Below, in pieces: positions 7,151 through 14,740 of a stretch of 16,344 bases of DNA. The number at the start of each line of letters is the position of its first letter. The stretch's first letter is position 1. The position numbers were made by a program, and so were the translations under genes. Source of the DNA: an uncultured Flavobacteriales bacterium (GTDB lineage Bacteria; Bacteroidota; Bacteroidia; Flavobacteriales_D; Parvicellaceae); NCBI GenBank assembly GCA_937924345.1, contig CALDTD010000351.1:1-16344 (forward strand), read 5' to 3'. Under the pieces are notes generated by a model. That model saw only the letters and a program-made list of their open reading frames with translations. It ran no database searches and was not told the DNA's origin.

Positions 7151-7207
7151 AAATGATGGTTTTGAGTTTATACATAAAATCAGAGTTAAAAGTTACACTA
7201 AAATCTT

Positions 7208-7215
7208 TAGCTTTG
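7208..7215 (+). promoter_or_regulatory. Candidate -7 box (TAGCTTTG) before the + strand orphan
   Basis: TAGCTTTG is an exact TAnnTTTG match ending 5 nt before the ATG at 7221. No TTG lies 17-23 nt upstream, and the transcript would be nearly leaderless, so support is weak. The 70-nt divergent gap 7151-7220 shows no other signal I can name. Confidence 0.2.
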
Positions 7216-7220
7216 CTTTT

Positions 7221-8351
7221 ATGAAATTAATGATGTTTTTCTTTAGTACTATTTTATTTAATGTAGTTTACTCTCAATCTGATAAAAATATAGTGTCTGA
7301 ATCTTTTGAAATAAAAGGAGTTAACTATTCAATTATAAATACAAATAAAATTAAGCAAGTAAAATCTAATAACCAGATTATAATTGAATCTTACGAGGCT
7401 AGTAAATTATTTTCAGTAATTGATGAGTCTTTTTCAGAAGTCTTTTTTGTAAGCATTATTGAAGACAGTACGACTAAAGATATATTTGCAGAGAAAATTA
7501 TAAATGTTTTTAACTCTGAAGGAAAAGTTATTCTTGACGGGGTTAAAGCTGCTGGAGTTTTGTTTAGAAATATAGTGAAGACTGTAGATTATAGGCAAGG
7601 GTTTCAGACTCATCATGGTAACTTATATTATCCTTTTTTTAGCCATTCTACTCGACTTTTTGATCATAATAAGAAGTCTAATGATATTGATAAATTTTCA
7701 AATTCTTTTATTGAATTTTACATTGAAAACTCTAAAGATGACTACCTACCTCTAATTGAACTATATAATGTAAAAGGGAATAAATTAATCTCTAGAAATG
7801 ATAGTGTTTCTCAATATGGAATGATTAATGATGATTTAATCTTATTGAAGTCTTTTAAGGAGGTAGAGGATGATAGGGTTCGTGGTCAAGGAATAGTAAC
7901 AATAGGAGGCACTAAAAACTACACTGGTGTCTATTCCAGGAGATCTATGAAATATGTAGTCCCATTAAACTCTATTGCATACTCAGTAAATGTTAAAAAT
8001 GATTACGTTTCATTATTTTCGAATTCAACTCATCTTTTTAGATTACAAAATGAACTCACCCTAATACATAAGTTAAATGTTGACTCTGATTTCTTCTTTG
8101 CACCTGAAGTTTTAGTACAAGAAAGTGATAATAATTTGTATGTTGGTATCGCAAAAAAATATAAAGATCCTCAAAGGTTAGAGGCTGAATATTTGAAAGG
8201 TGTAATGAATATAACCAAAGGAAAAGTAGTTATTCCTGCTGAGCATAATAGTTTAGAGTTTAAACTTTATGGACCACGAGAAGGTCTTGTAGAGACATAT
8301 TCTAATAGTAAGTACCAGTATTTTGATGAGAACTTTAATAAAGTAGAATGA
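7221..8351 (+). CDS. Secreted protein of unknown function, weakly WG-repeat-like
   Basis: The chosen ATG at 7221 gives 376 residues starting with a good signal peptide (MKLMMFFFSTILF, cleavage after YSQ). The frame stays open upstream to a TTG at 7068, but that part lies opposite the small lipoprotein gene and would bury the signal peptide, so it is rejected. I do not recognise the family. Residues about 235-261 (TGVYSRRSMKYVVPLNSIAY) and 326-345 (KGVMNITKGKVVIPAEHNSL) have the G-x-x-...-VVP pattern of WG-like repeats, and the end (QYFDENFNKVE) also looks like part of such a repeat. The protein is otherwise rich in Ser, Asn, Lys and beta-forming residues. It stands alone on the + strand between two receptor operons, and its stop is 4 nt from the stop of the convergent receptor gene. 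Confidence 0.75.
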   Translation: MKLMMFFFSTILFNVVYSQSDKNIVSESFEIKGVNYSIINTNKIKQVKSNNQIIIESYEASKLFSVIDESFSEVFFVSIIEDSTTKDIFAEKIINVFNSEGKVILDGVKAAGVLFRNIVKTVDYRQGFQTHHGNLYYPFFSHSTRLFDHNKKSNDIDKFSNSFIEFYIENSKDDYLPLIELYNVKGNKLISRNDSVSQYGMINDDLILLKSFKEVEDDRVRGQGIVTIGGTKNYTGVYSRRSMKYVVPLNSIAYSVNVKNDYVSLFSNSTHLFRLQNELTLIHKLNVDSDFFFAPEVLVQESDNNLYVGIAKKYKDPQRLEAEYLKGVMNITKGKVVIPAEHNSLEFKLYGPREGLVETYSNSKYQYFDENFNKVE

Positions 8352-8355
8352 AAAC

Positions 8356-10779
8356 TTATATCCTCACTTGCAATGTAAAAAAGTAATTTCGGGGAGGAGA
8401 AGGAATTATTCCAGGTCCAGGGTAAGCTGTTGCTCTTCGGGTAAAGTAAATACTATTGGTAAGGTTGTTAATTCCTGTTTCTAGTTGCATCATTTTCCAT
8501 TTGTATTTTACCGACCAATCTACAATAGAGTAGGCAGGTATTAATCCATTTACCGCATTGGCTTGTTGTTGTGTATTGGTCGCATCAGAAAAATGTTCTG
8601 AGGTATAAGAATACTGAAATTGTGTGCTAAAGTTCTTGTAAGCAATACTTAGCCCCGTTTTAAAAGTAAGTTCGGGAACTAATTCTACTTTTTTGTTGTT
8701 AAACGCAGGTTCTAAGGAGTTTACATAGCGTGCGTCTGTAAATGCTGTATTTACAAATGTTCTTACCCCTAGTTTAGAAGTATCACTTACCAATAGTTTC
8801 CACCAATCTACGGAAACTACACCTTCTACTCCTTTGGTTATCGATTTTGAAATGTTGGTACGGTATTGAAAAACATTAAATAATACAGGGTCTGTTTGTA
8901 TCGCAGTTCCTATTCTGTTGTTGTAAGAAAGTAAGAATAAAGAGACATCATAATTAATTTTATTTCCTAATAATCCTCTTACCCCTAAATCAAAATTATA
9001 CCCCTTTTCGTCCTCTAAGTTTGGATCTATTTTAAAGTTCGGATTTTGAATTTGCATATCTGTAAAATTGATGCTTCTATAATTTTGAGATGCATTAGCA
9101 TAAACCTCCAACGAATCACTCTGTTTATAGTTTAGTCCTAACCCACCAATTACAAATGCACGGTTATTTTGACGATTGTCGTTTATACGTTCATCAAAAA
9201 CAATATTTCCAGCTAAGTCTGTTACCGTGTTTCTAAACCAACCGTTTGCATTGGTATTTATCGACTCGAACCTTACACCTGGTGTTATGCTAAATTTAGA
9301 CGTTAACGTAAAAATATGCTCTACAAAAGCAGCGATATTTTGGCTTGGAAACTCATAGTCCGAACCTTCAACATTAGTGGGGTTTAAATAATTAAAATTT
9401 GGATTTGCTGTACTGTCTGCTAATCCTTGCACACTATGGTTATAACCTCTGTAATAACGAAATCCAGCAACAAACGCCCAAATATTGTCTTTAACATCGT
9501 ATGTTTTTAAAAAACGTGTTTCATTCCCAAAATTCATAAATTCTCCCAAGATATAGTCTCGCTCTGTTAACGGGTCAACTCTATTAATTTGTTCTAGAAC
9601 ACCTAACGCTTTTCGATTGCCAATAAGCCCAAAAAAACGACTATTTAAACGAGAAGAAGCATTAAATTCATGATTGAATCGTAGTGCTGCTAAATTCCAA
9701 TCGACTTTAAACCAGTTTCTAGCACGGTAGGAAGTGTCGGGATTTGTTGCAAACTGAAAATCGGTTAATCCACCAGGTTGTTGTGCTAAATAATTCATTT
9801 TGGTAAACTCTATATTTGCACTTGTTTTTTCGTTAAAAAGATATTGCGCATTTAGTCCTGCCGCGTATACTTCAAACCCAGAGTTGGGTCTAAAGTCTTC
9901 TCCAGTTTTGTACTGTCCATAACCATAATAATTCCATCTTTTAGTACTTCCGCTTAATGAAACAAAAGTATTTGATAGACCAAATGATCCAACTGTTTGT
10001 CTAGCTGTAGCCTCTAGCTTTTTCTCTTCATTGCCTGTTTTTAAAACAAAGTTGAGTAGACCACCAAACTGGGTTCCGAATTGCAATGCTGCTGCACCTC
10101 TTATTAATTGAATTTTTTTTACCGCTTCGGTTGGTGGTGTATAGTAAGTTTCTGGATACCCCAATGCATCTGCGCTAATGTCATAACCGTTTTGTCTTGT
10201 ATTATAATTAGATGTCCTAGTTGGGTTTAACCCTCTTCCTCCAATTCCGAGTTGAATTCCAGCACCGTCACTTTCCCAAATATTTAACCCAGGAATTTGA
10301 GCATATATTTGTCTTCCTTGATTTACAGCTTTATTACCACCAATATCTTCTATGGTAATTACTTCGTTTTTCTTTCCTTGACTTATTAATACTCCTTCTA
10401 TTGGGCGCATACGTTGTGTTGGGCCAACTCTTTTTTTGCGATTTTCAGCGACTTCAACCTCTTCTAATTCGAAATTGAGTGTTTTTAATGTTAGATTTAC
10501 TTTAGTGGCCGGTTTACTGAGTGTTACGATTTGTTTTATGGGTTTAAAACCTAAAGTATAAAAGGTAACCTCATAATTTCCATAAGGAATAGAGTCTGTT
10601 TTATAGTTGCCCTTGTTGTTGGAATAATACGTTTTGTTTAATGTGGGAATGACGATTGTCTTTTTCGGTTCAATGCTCTGTTGTTTAGTTTTTATTGTCC
10701 CAAAAATCACACCTTTGTTTTGCCCAAAGAAGTGCATGTTGCTTACGATTAATAATAGAAATAAGCCATACTTATTCAT
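8356..10779 (-). CDS. TonB-dependent receptor, FecA-like (ferric chelate uptake)
   Basis: This 807-residue outer-membrane receptor has a signal peptide to FGQ (residue 20), a carboxypeptidase-regulatory-like domain (about 22-105) and a TonB-box-like EEVEVA (106-111). The FecA-style plug has GIGGRGLNPTRTSN (178-191), NGYDISADALGYPE (197-210) and RGAAALQFGTQFGGLLNF (227-244). The barrel ends FFTLQVRI. FecA imports ferric dicitrate; this Bacteroidota branch is often annotated as Fe3+-dicitrate receptor, but the ligand cannot be read here. The start is set at an ATG (10779), not the TTG nine codons upstream. The ATG overlaps the end of the HTTM gene by 8 nt (ATGAATAA), which implies translational coupling. 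It is the last gene of the DUF4856-imelysin-HTTM operon, which supports a metal uptake role. Confidence 0.9.
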   Translation of the reverse strand: MNKYGLFLLLIVSNMHFFGQNKGVIFGTIKTKQQSIEPKKTIVIPTLNKTYYSNNKGNYKTDSIPYGNYEVTFYTLGFKPIKQIVTLSKPATKVNLTLKTLNFELEEVEVAENRKKRVGPTQRMRPIEGVLISQGKKNEVITIEDIGGNKAVNQGRQIYAQIPGLNIWESDGAGIQLGIGGRGLNPTRTSNYNTRQNGYDISADALGYPETYYTPPTEAVKKIQLIRGAAALQFGTQFGGLLNFVLKTGNEEKKLEATARQTVGSFGLSNTFVSLSGSTKRWNYYGYGQYKTGEDFRPNSGFEVYAAGLNAQYLFNEKTSANIEFTKMNYLAQQPGGLTDFQFATNPDTSYRARNWFKVDWNLAALRFNHEFNASSRLNSRFFGLIGNRKALGVLEQINRVDPLTERDYILGEFMNFGNETRFLKTYDVKDNIWAFVAGFRYYRGYNHSVQGLADSTANPNFNYLNPTNVEGSDYEFPSQNIAAFVEHIFTLTSKFSITPGVRFESINTNANGWFRNTVTDLAGNIVFDERINDNRQNNRAFVIGGLGLNYKQSDSLEVYANASQNYRSINFTDMQIQNPNFKIDPNLEDEKGYNFDLGVRGLLGNKINYDVSLFLLSYNNRIGTAIQTDPVLFNVFQYRTNISKSITKGVEGVVSVDWWKLLVSDTSKLGVRTFVNTAFTDARYVNSLEPAFNNKKVELVPELTFKTGLSIAYKNFSTQFQYSYTSEHFSDATNTQQQANAVNGLIPAYSIVDWSVKYKWKMMQLETGINNLTNSIYFTRRATAYPGPGIIPSPPRNYFFTLQVRI

Positions 10780-12124
10780 ACGATATAATCCAGTTTTTTG
10801 GTGCAAATCCTCTTTTTTCTTTTGCTAAATTCACAGATGGGTCTATAAAAGTTCTACTCCCTTTATTGAACAAAGATACGCTAACGTTGGCATATATAGC
10901 GGGGTTTTCTATTTTTTTGGAATTACCATTTAAGTTATAAGTAAAGCCGTTAAATTCATCGCGAAGGAAATGCGCATATTGCAAAATCATGTCGGGTTGG
11001 GTTGACATCATTTTTTCTTGTTGTGGTGTAAGGTAGTCCCTATTGTTTATAATTAAACTTTTATTGTTCGTTGGGTCTTGTACTTTAAACTCTGCATAGC
11101 CCGATTTTTCTATTAGCATAACTCTCCAACTAAATCGATAACCTTGCTCGGTCCAGAATAATTTACCTTTGTAAATTAAATATCGAAAAGGAAGAAGTAT
11201 CTGTAGTCCAAAAAATATAATGAGTAATAATTTAGTGCTAGTATTCGCTTTTTTATTTTGTAAAACCAAAGCTTTAGATGCTTTATTCTTTTTTAAAATG
11301 GAAAGCGCTTTTTGATGAACCTTAGGGTTAAAAAAGATAGTTGTACTTACAATCATTACGTAAGGAAATACACCAATAGGAAACATGGTTGCTGTTAGTA
11401 TATGAAAACTTACAACGATTAAATATCCTAATATTCTAAAGCGATTATTAATGAGTAAAAATGGAATAAATAAATCGAAAAACATTCCGCCCCAGCTGAA
11501 TAAATAGGCAGTAGTATTATACTGCATTAAACTCCCAATTAATGGTAGGTCTGTTTGGTGTTTTAACCAATTTATTAATGGTTGAGCTTCGACAAGCCAA
11601 TGGTAATTGATTTTTGCAATTCCAGCAAAGAAATATACCATTCCCAATTGTAATTTTATGCTATTTATTGTCCAACTGGGCACAGTTAGCTTTTCTGTTA
11701 CAATTTTTAAATAAACATCTAGCGATAAATAACGGTTTGCCGGAATAAATATAAGTAGAAAACAGATTAAACTTACAAAGTAATAGTGGTTGAGATAATT
11801 GGTTTTGTCTATTAATTCTACGTAAGTAAATACTAAGAAATAAGTAATTGTGGCAAAACGATAAAGGCCTCCGATTATGATTAAAATACTTGATGTCAAC
11901 AAGTAAATGAAAATCAAATTCATTCCAGTTTCGCTTAATGGCTTTACCCAATCAAAGCCATAATAGGTAAAAAAAAAGGTTGGCTCCACGTATAAATCAT
12001 AAATCCAACCTTTAGCAATAAAACGTGCTGTACTGAAGAAAAGTAAGCTTCCAAAAAGAATCCTAAAGGTGACTAAAGGCGCAATACTTTTTGGTGTATT
12101 TACAAATCGATGTAAAGCGTTCAT
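10772..12124 (-). CDS. HTTM membrane protein, vitamin K-dependent gamma-carboxylase-like
   Basis: This 450-residue inner-membrane protein belongs to the HTTM family, which includes vitamin K-dependent gamma-glutamyl carboxylase (GGCX). Family marks are LNHYYFVSLICFLLIFIPAN (111-130) before SLD, FAGIAKINYHWL (166-177), WGGMFFDLFIPFLL (211-224) and FHILTATMFPIGVFPYVM (240-257). Lys171 in AGIAKIN lines up with the GGCX KK site where the catalytic-base lysine lies. After the membrane part, LPFRYLIYKGKLFWTEQGYRF continuing SWRVMLIEK (311-340) matches the conserved WT-FSW-M stretch of carboxylases, so the soluble C-terminal domain is kept. GGCX uses reduced vitamin K to carboxylate Glu; menaquinol would be the natural cofactor here. 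The gene lies 11 nt after the imelysin stop. Whether it carboxylates a partner lipoprotein or does other quinol chemistry is open. Confidence 0.88.
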   Translation of the reverse strand: MNALHRFVNTPKSIAPLVTFRILFGSLLFFSTARFIAKGWIYDLYVEPTFFFTYYGFDWVKPLSETGMNLIFIYLLTSSILIIIGGLYRFATITYFLVFTYVELIDKTNYLNHYYFVSLICFLLIFIPANRYLSLDVYLKIVTEKLTVPSWTINSIKLQLGMVYFFAGIAKINYHWLVEAQPLINWLKHQTDLPLIGSLMQYNTTAYLFSWGGMFFDLFIPFLLINNRFRILGYLIVVSFHILTATMFPIGVFPYVMIVSTTIFFNPKVHQKALSILKKNKASKALVLQNKKANTSTKLLLIIFFGLQILLPFRYLIYKGKLFWTEQGYRFSWRVMLIEKSGYAEFKVQDPTNNKSLIINNRDYLTPQQEKMMSTQPDMILQYAHFLRDEFNGFTYNLNGNSKKIENPAIYANVSVSLFNKGSRTFIDPSVNLAKEKRGFAPKNWIISYE

Positions 12125-12135
12125 GACTTATTTTT

Positions 12136-13317
12136 TCAATCTCCGTCGTTATCTTGATACGTTACTAAAACGCCAAGAGCAGAGGTCATATCTACTTTTA
12201 TAAGTGGAACTAATTTTTGCATTTCTTGGTAGGTCGCCATTACTTCAGCATTATTATTTGTCACTTCTTCCGATAAAGGGTTAATATGCCCGTTTAGTGC
12301 TGATTTAATTTCAGTAATCTGATTTTCAATAGCAATTTCCAGGTTTGTTCCGTTTGCATCTTTTGCAGTTACAAAGTTTATATAATCATCTAGGCCTTGT
12401 CCCTCGTTATTCCCTTCAAAACTATTTCCTTTTATATAGTTATTTAATCCTTCCATTGCAGCGATGGAAAAAACTATAGACTGTTTAGAATATAATCCTT
12501 CAACATGTTGTGGCATTGGTTGTTGAGAAAAGCCATTAAATACACCAGAAGGTAAGCCTAATTTACCTTTTCTAATATTTGTTTCGTAGTGAGAGCTTAA
12601 GCCGTTTATTAATTCGCTTACAGAAGAACCTTCAGAGTTGTCAGAGTTATTGGCTTTAAATGTCTCTGAGTAGCTATTTTCCCAAGCGGAAAGTATTGAG
12701 GTCGCGTTTGTTTGTAGCTCATCAGCAACTGCAAATAAATATTCTTTAGCTCCAGTTGTATTTGTAAAGTAATCTACTATTTCTTGTTCGTTATTACCCG
12801 TTCCGAATAGAAGATAATCTAACGCTTGAAAGCCTTTTGCATCAAAGTTGGCAGGTATTTGTAAGTTGTAAGTTCCGCTAGAGATATTATTGTCAATTAA
12901 ATCTGTGTCTACAGGGAATATATTTGTCTGTGCTGTTAGGCTAATGTCTTTCGAAGGTCCAAAATCTATAAAAGAAACTGTTTGCCATTCTATGCATGCT
13001 GACTTCCAGGTTGTTCTTAATTCGTTTAATGTACTAATACTTGGACCATTATTAAAAGTCTCAACTTTTGATACCAAGTTTACTGTACTTGCTTTATAAT
13101 TAGTATAACCCGGAATAATGTAGTTGTCTGCTAAATTACTAAGCATTTTTGTTCGATCGTAAGCCCCAACATTATTAAACTCACAAGAACCATCATCTTT
13201 TTTTGCTTTGCTGTCGTAATTGCTAGCATTCGAATCGGTACAACCTTTACGATTACAACTTTGCGTTGTTAGACCTACAATTACAGATATTCCAATAAAA
13301 ATTGTTTTAATACTCAT
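12136..13317 (-). CDS. Imelysin-family (peptidase M75-like) lipoprotein
   Basis: This 393-residue surface or periplasmic protein has a lipoprotein signal (Cys21 after LTTQS). Next is a small CTD-NY-DDGSC module (residues 25-47), then an all-helical imelysin domain to the C-terminus. Imelysin and IrpA/EfeO-like proteins are linked to iron uptake and bind metal or ferric chelates; protease activity is doubtful for the family. Family marks are TTWKSACIEWQ (102-112), NIFPVDTDLID (132-142) and GFQALDYLLFG (162-172). The canonical GxHxxE metal site is here G162-F-Q164-A-L-D167, so His and Glu are replaced by Gln and Asp. The second half (about 200-375) should repeat the helical bundle. It lies between the DUF4856 gene, from which a hairpin separates it, and the HTTM gene, 11 nt downstream. 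Confidence 0.88.
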   Translation of the reverse strand: MSIKTIFIGISVIVGLTTQSCNRKGCTDSNASNYDSKAKKDDGSCEFNNVGAYDRTKMLSNLADNYIIPGYTNYKASTVNLVSKVETFNNGPSISTLNELRTTWKSACIEWQTVSFIDFGPSKDISLTAQTNIFPVDTDLIDNNISSGTYNLQIPANFDAKGFQALDYLLFGTGNNEQEIVDYFTNTTGAKEYLFAVADELQTNATSILSAWENSYSETFKANNSDNSEGSSVSELINGLSSHYETNIRKGKLGLPSGVFNGFSQQPMPQHVEGLYSKQSIVFSIAAMEGLNNYIKGNSFEGNNEGQGLDDYINFVTAKDANGTNLEIAIENQITEIKSALNGHINPLSEEVTNNNAEVMATYQEMQKLVPLIKVDMTSALGVLVTYQDNDGD

Positions 13318-13335
13318 CCTTATTTATTTAAGCAC

Positions 13336-13369
13336 AAACAGAAGCATCGTTTTTCTGATGCTTCTGTTT
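13336..13369 (-). terminator. 13-bp perfect hairpin between the two lipoprotein genes
   Basis: The arms AAACAGAAGCATC (13336-13348) and GATGCTTCTGTTT (13357-13369) pair perfectly around an 8-nt loop, inside the 71-nt gap between the DUF4856 and imelysin genes. On the transcribed - strand the stem is followed by GTGCTTAAAT, not a clean U run, so it is probably a leaky terminator or an mRNA-stabilising and processing stem. Either would make more DUF4856 protein than the three downstream products. Confidence 0.6.
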
Positions 13370-13388
13370 TAAATTAATGTTATATTTC

Positions 13389-14612
13389 TTATAATTCAGC
13401 AACTTTACTAGTTAACCCTGTTTTACTTGCTATATTATCTATTGCAGTTTGTAAGCTCGTTAAAGTTACATTGTTAAAGTCTGTCCCTATACCTACCAAA
13501 ACTGATGTAATTTCAGATGAAGTCATTCCTCCATTACTAGCTCTGTAACCATACTTCATACCTGTTAAGAAAGCTACTGCTTCAGAAATTACATGGTTTC
13601 TTGCTGTTGCATTAGAGATATTTTCTTTAGCAGATTTTAAATAATGAATTGCTGTTCCCGCTGCTAATTTTTCCATTTCTATATTAATAACCTCTACTTG
13701 AGCATCTCTAGTTTCATAATCTTCGTTAGAAATTGCCGCTCTACCTTTTCTAAATGCTTCAGCTATTTTTGTTTTAGAACCTAAAGCTGCTTCTCTACTA
13801 GCGGCATATTTTCCCCAAAAGCGATCTGTTCCATTTGTTGGGAAATCAACTTCAGAAGTAAAGTAACCATAAGCTTCATCCCAATGATGTTCCATTTCTG
13901 TATAGTACTTTCCATTTGCAGCGTCCACTGCAGTAGTATTGTCATCACTATCAATACCAGAAAGATAGTTCATCGTCATTTGATTAGTAAATACAGCTCC
14001 CATCAATCCTTTTTCGATTAATTGAACAAACTCTTGACCATTTCCATTCATTAAATAAGGACCTTTTACTCCATCATTTGGCCATACACCACCATTACCA
14101 GGAGCTCCGTTTTCTTGTCCAGTTGTTGTTGTGGCGCTTAACGACCCTAACTCATCCATATAATTTTCAAATACAGATTGAACACCAGTGTCATTTCCTG
14201 CAGTCTTACTTTTTAGTTGTTTTGAAGAACCTGTCATTCCTAAAGAATTCACATCTGCCCAAGTATATCCACTATTGGCATACATATCTTTAAGCGTTTG
14301 TGCACTTACTGCAGTACCTGCAGTGTTAGCTGTTTTCATGTAAGTTGTTAGTTCACTTAACATGTCTAAACGCTGTTGCTGACCATTAAAATCTACAGTG
14401 TTATTACCGTTTTCGTCTTCGTAAGTATATGTTGTAGGTATTTCGTAGGATGGTTGTGGCTCTATTAAAATATATTCGCAAGATCCATCATCTTTTTTTG
14501 CATCTGCGCTGTAGTTGCTTGCATTTTCATCTGTACAACCTTTCTTAATACAACTTGTGGTAAAAAGTAAACTACTTCCCAAAGCCAATAGAGCTACAGT
14601 TTTTCTTTGCAT
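13389..14612 (-). CDS. DUF4856-family lipoprotein
   Basis: This 407-residue protein has a lipoprotein signal (lipobox region FTTSC, Cys21) and the same CTD-NY-DDGSC module as the imelysin protein at residues 25-47. A linker rich in Pro, Tyr and Glu (48-70) precedes a helical domain that I recognise as DUF4856 from stretches such as EFVQLIEKGLMGAVFTNQ (194-211), EHHWDEAYGYF (241-251) and the C-terminal GMKYGYRAS region. The EHHWDE cluster could bind a metal. DUF4856 has no established activity; its regular company with imelysin and TonB receptor genes suggests a role in metal capture outside the cell. It is the first gene of the operon, with a well-formed promoter upstream and a strong hairpin downstream, so it is probably the most abundant product. 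Confidence 0.87.
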   Translation of the reverse strand: MQRKTVALLALGSSLLFTTSCIKKGCTDENASNYSADAKKDDGSCEYILIEPQPSYEIPTTYTYEDENGNNTVDFNGQQQRLDMLSELTTYMKTANTAGTAVSAQTLKDMYANSGYTWADVNSLGMTGSSKQLKSKTAGNDTGVQSVFENYMDELGSLSATTTTGQENGAPGNGGVWPNDGVKGPYLMNGNGQEFVQLIEKGLMGAVFTNQMTMNYLSGIDSDDNTTAVDAANGKYYTEMEHHWDEAYGYFTSEVDFPTNGTDRFWGKYAASREAALGSKTKIAEAFRKGRAAISNEDYETRDAQVEVINIEMEKLAAGTAIHYLKSAKENISNATARNHVISEAVAFLTGMKYGYRASNGGMTSSEITSVLVGIGTDFNNVTLTSLQTAIDNIASKTGLTSKVAEL

Positions 14613-14648
14613 ATCTTATTTTTATTTAGACTTAATATAAATAGAGTG

Positions 14649-14679
14649 CAAATATAGTTGTGAGGCTTTCAATTTACAA
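14649..14679 (-). promoter_or_regulatory. Promoter of the DUF4856-imelysin-HTTM-receptor operon
   Basis: On the - strand TTG (14679-14677), a 20-nt spacer and TATATTTG (14656-14649) match the Bacteroidetes consensus exactly at the -7 box with ideal spacing. Transcription would begin near 14642, giving a leader of about 30 nt. No convincing Fur box is seen here. Confidence 0.55.
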
Positions 14680-14697
14680 TACCACAAAAATGGTATT
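14678..14697. repeat. Inverted repeat AATACCA-N6-TGGTATT
   Basis: This perfect 7-bp inverted repeat with a 6-nt spacer overlaps the outer edge of the -33 box of the operon promoter and lies 44 nt past the marC stop. It could be an operator for the iron-type operon or a weak terminator for purN-marC. No T run follows on the - strand, which favours the operator reading slightly. Confidence 0.4.
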
Positions 14698-14740
14698 TAT
14701 TTATTTTTGGATGTTTTTTAAGCAAATTATCTTGATTTTA

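Noticed and set aside
7068..7220. N-terminal extension of the + strand orphan from a TTG at 7068
   Set aside because: It lies opposite the small lipoprotein gene, uses TTG, and would place a signal peptide 50 residues inside the protein; the ATG at 7221 begins the signal peptide directly.
10780..10806. Earlier TTG start for the FecA-like receptor
   Set aside because: The nine extra residues precede a normal signal peptide that starts at the ATG at 10779, and they overlap the HTTM coding end.
10634..10940. Open frames on the + strand around the receptor/HTTM junction
   Set aside because: They lie opposite two well-supported genes and have low-complexity translations.
11661..11951. 96-codon - strand frame inside the HTTM gene
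   Set aside because: Alternative frame of a conserved membrane protein with clear family motifs.
14613..14740. Fur box before the DUF4856 operon
   Set aside because: No stretch resembling GATAATGAT repeats was found; only the AATACCA dyad stands out.
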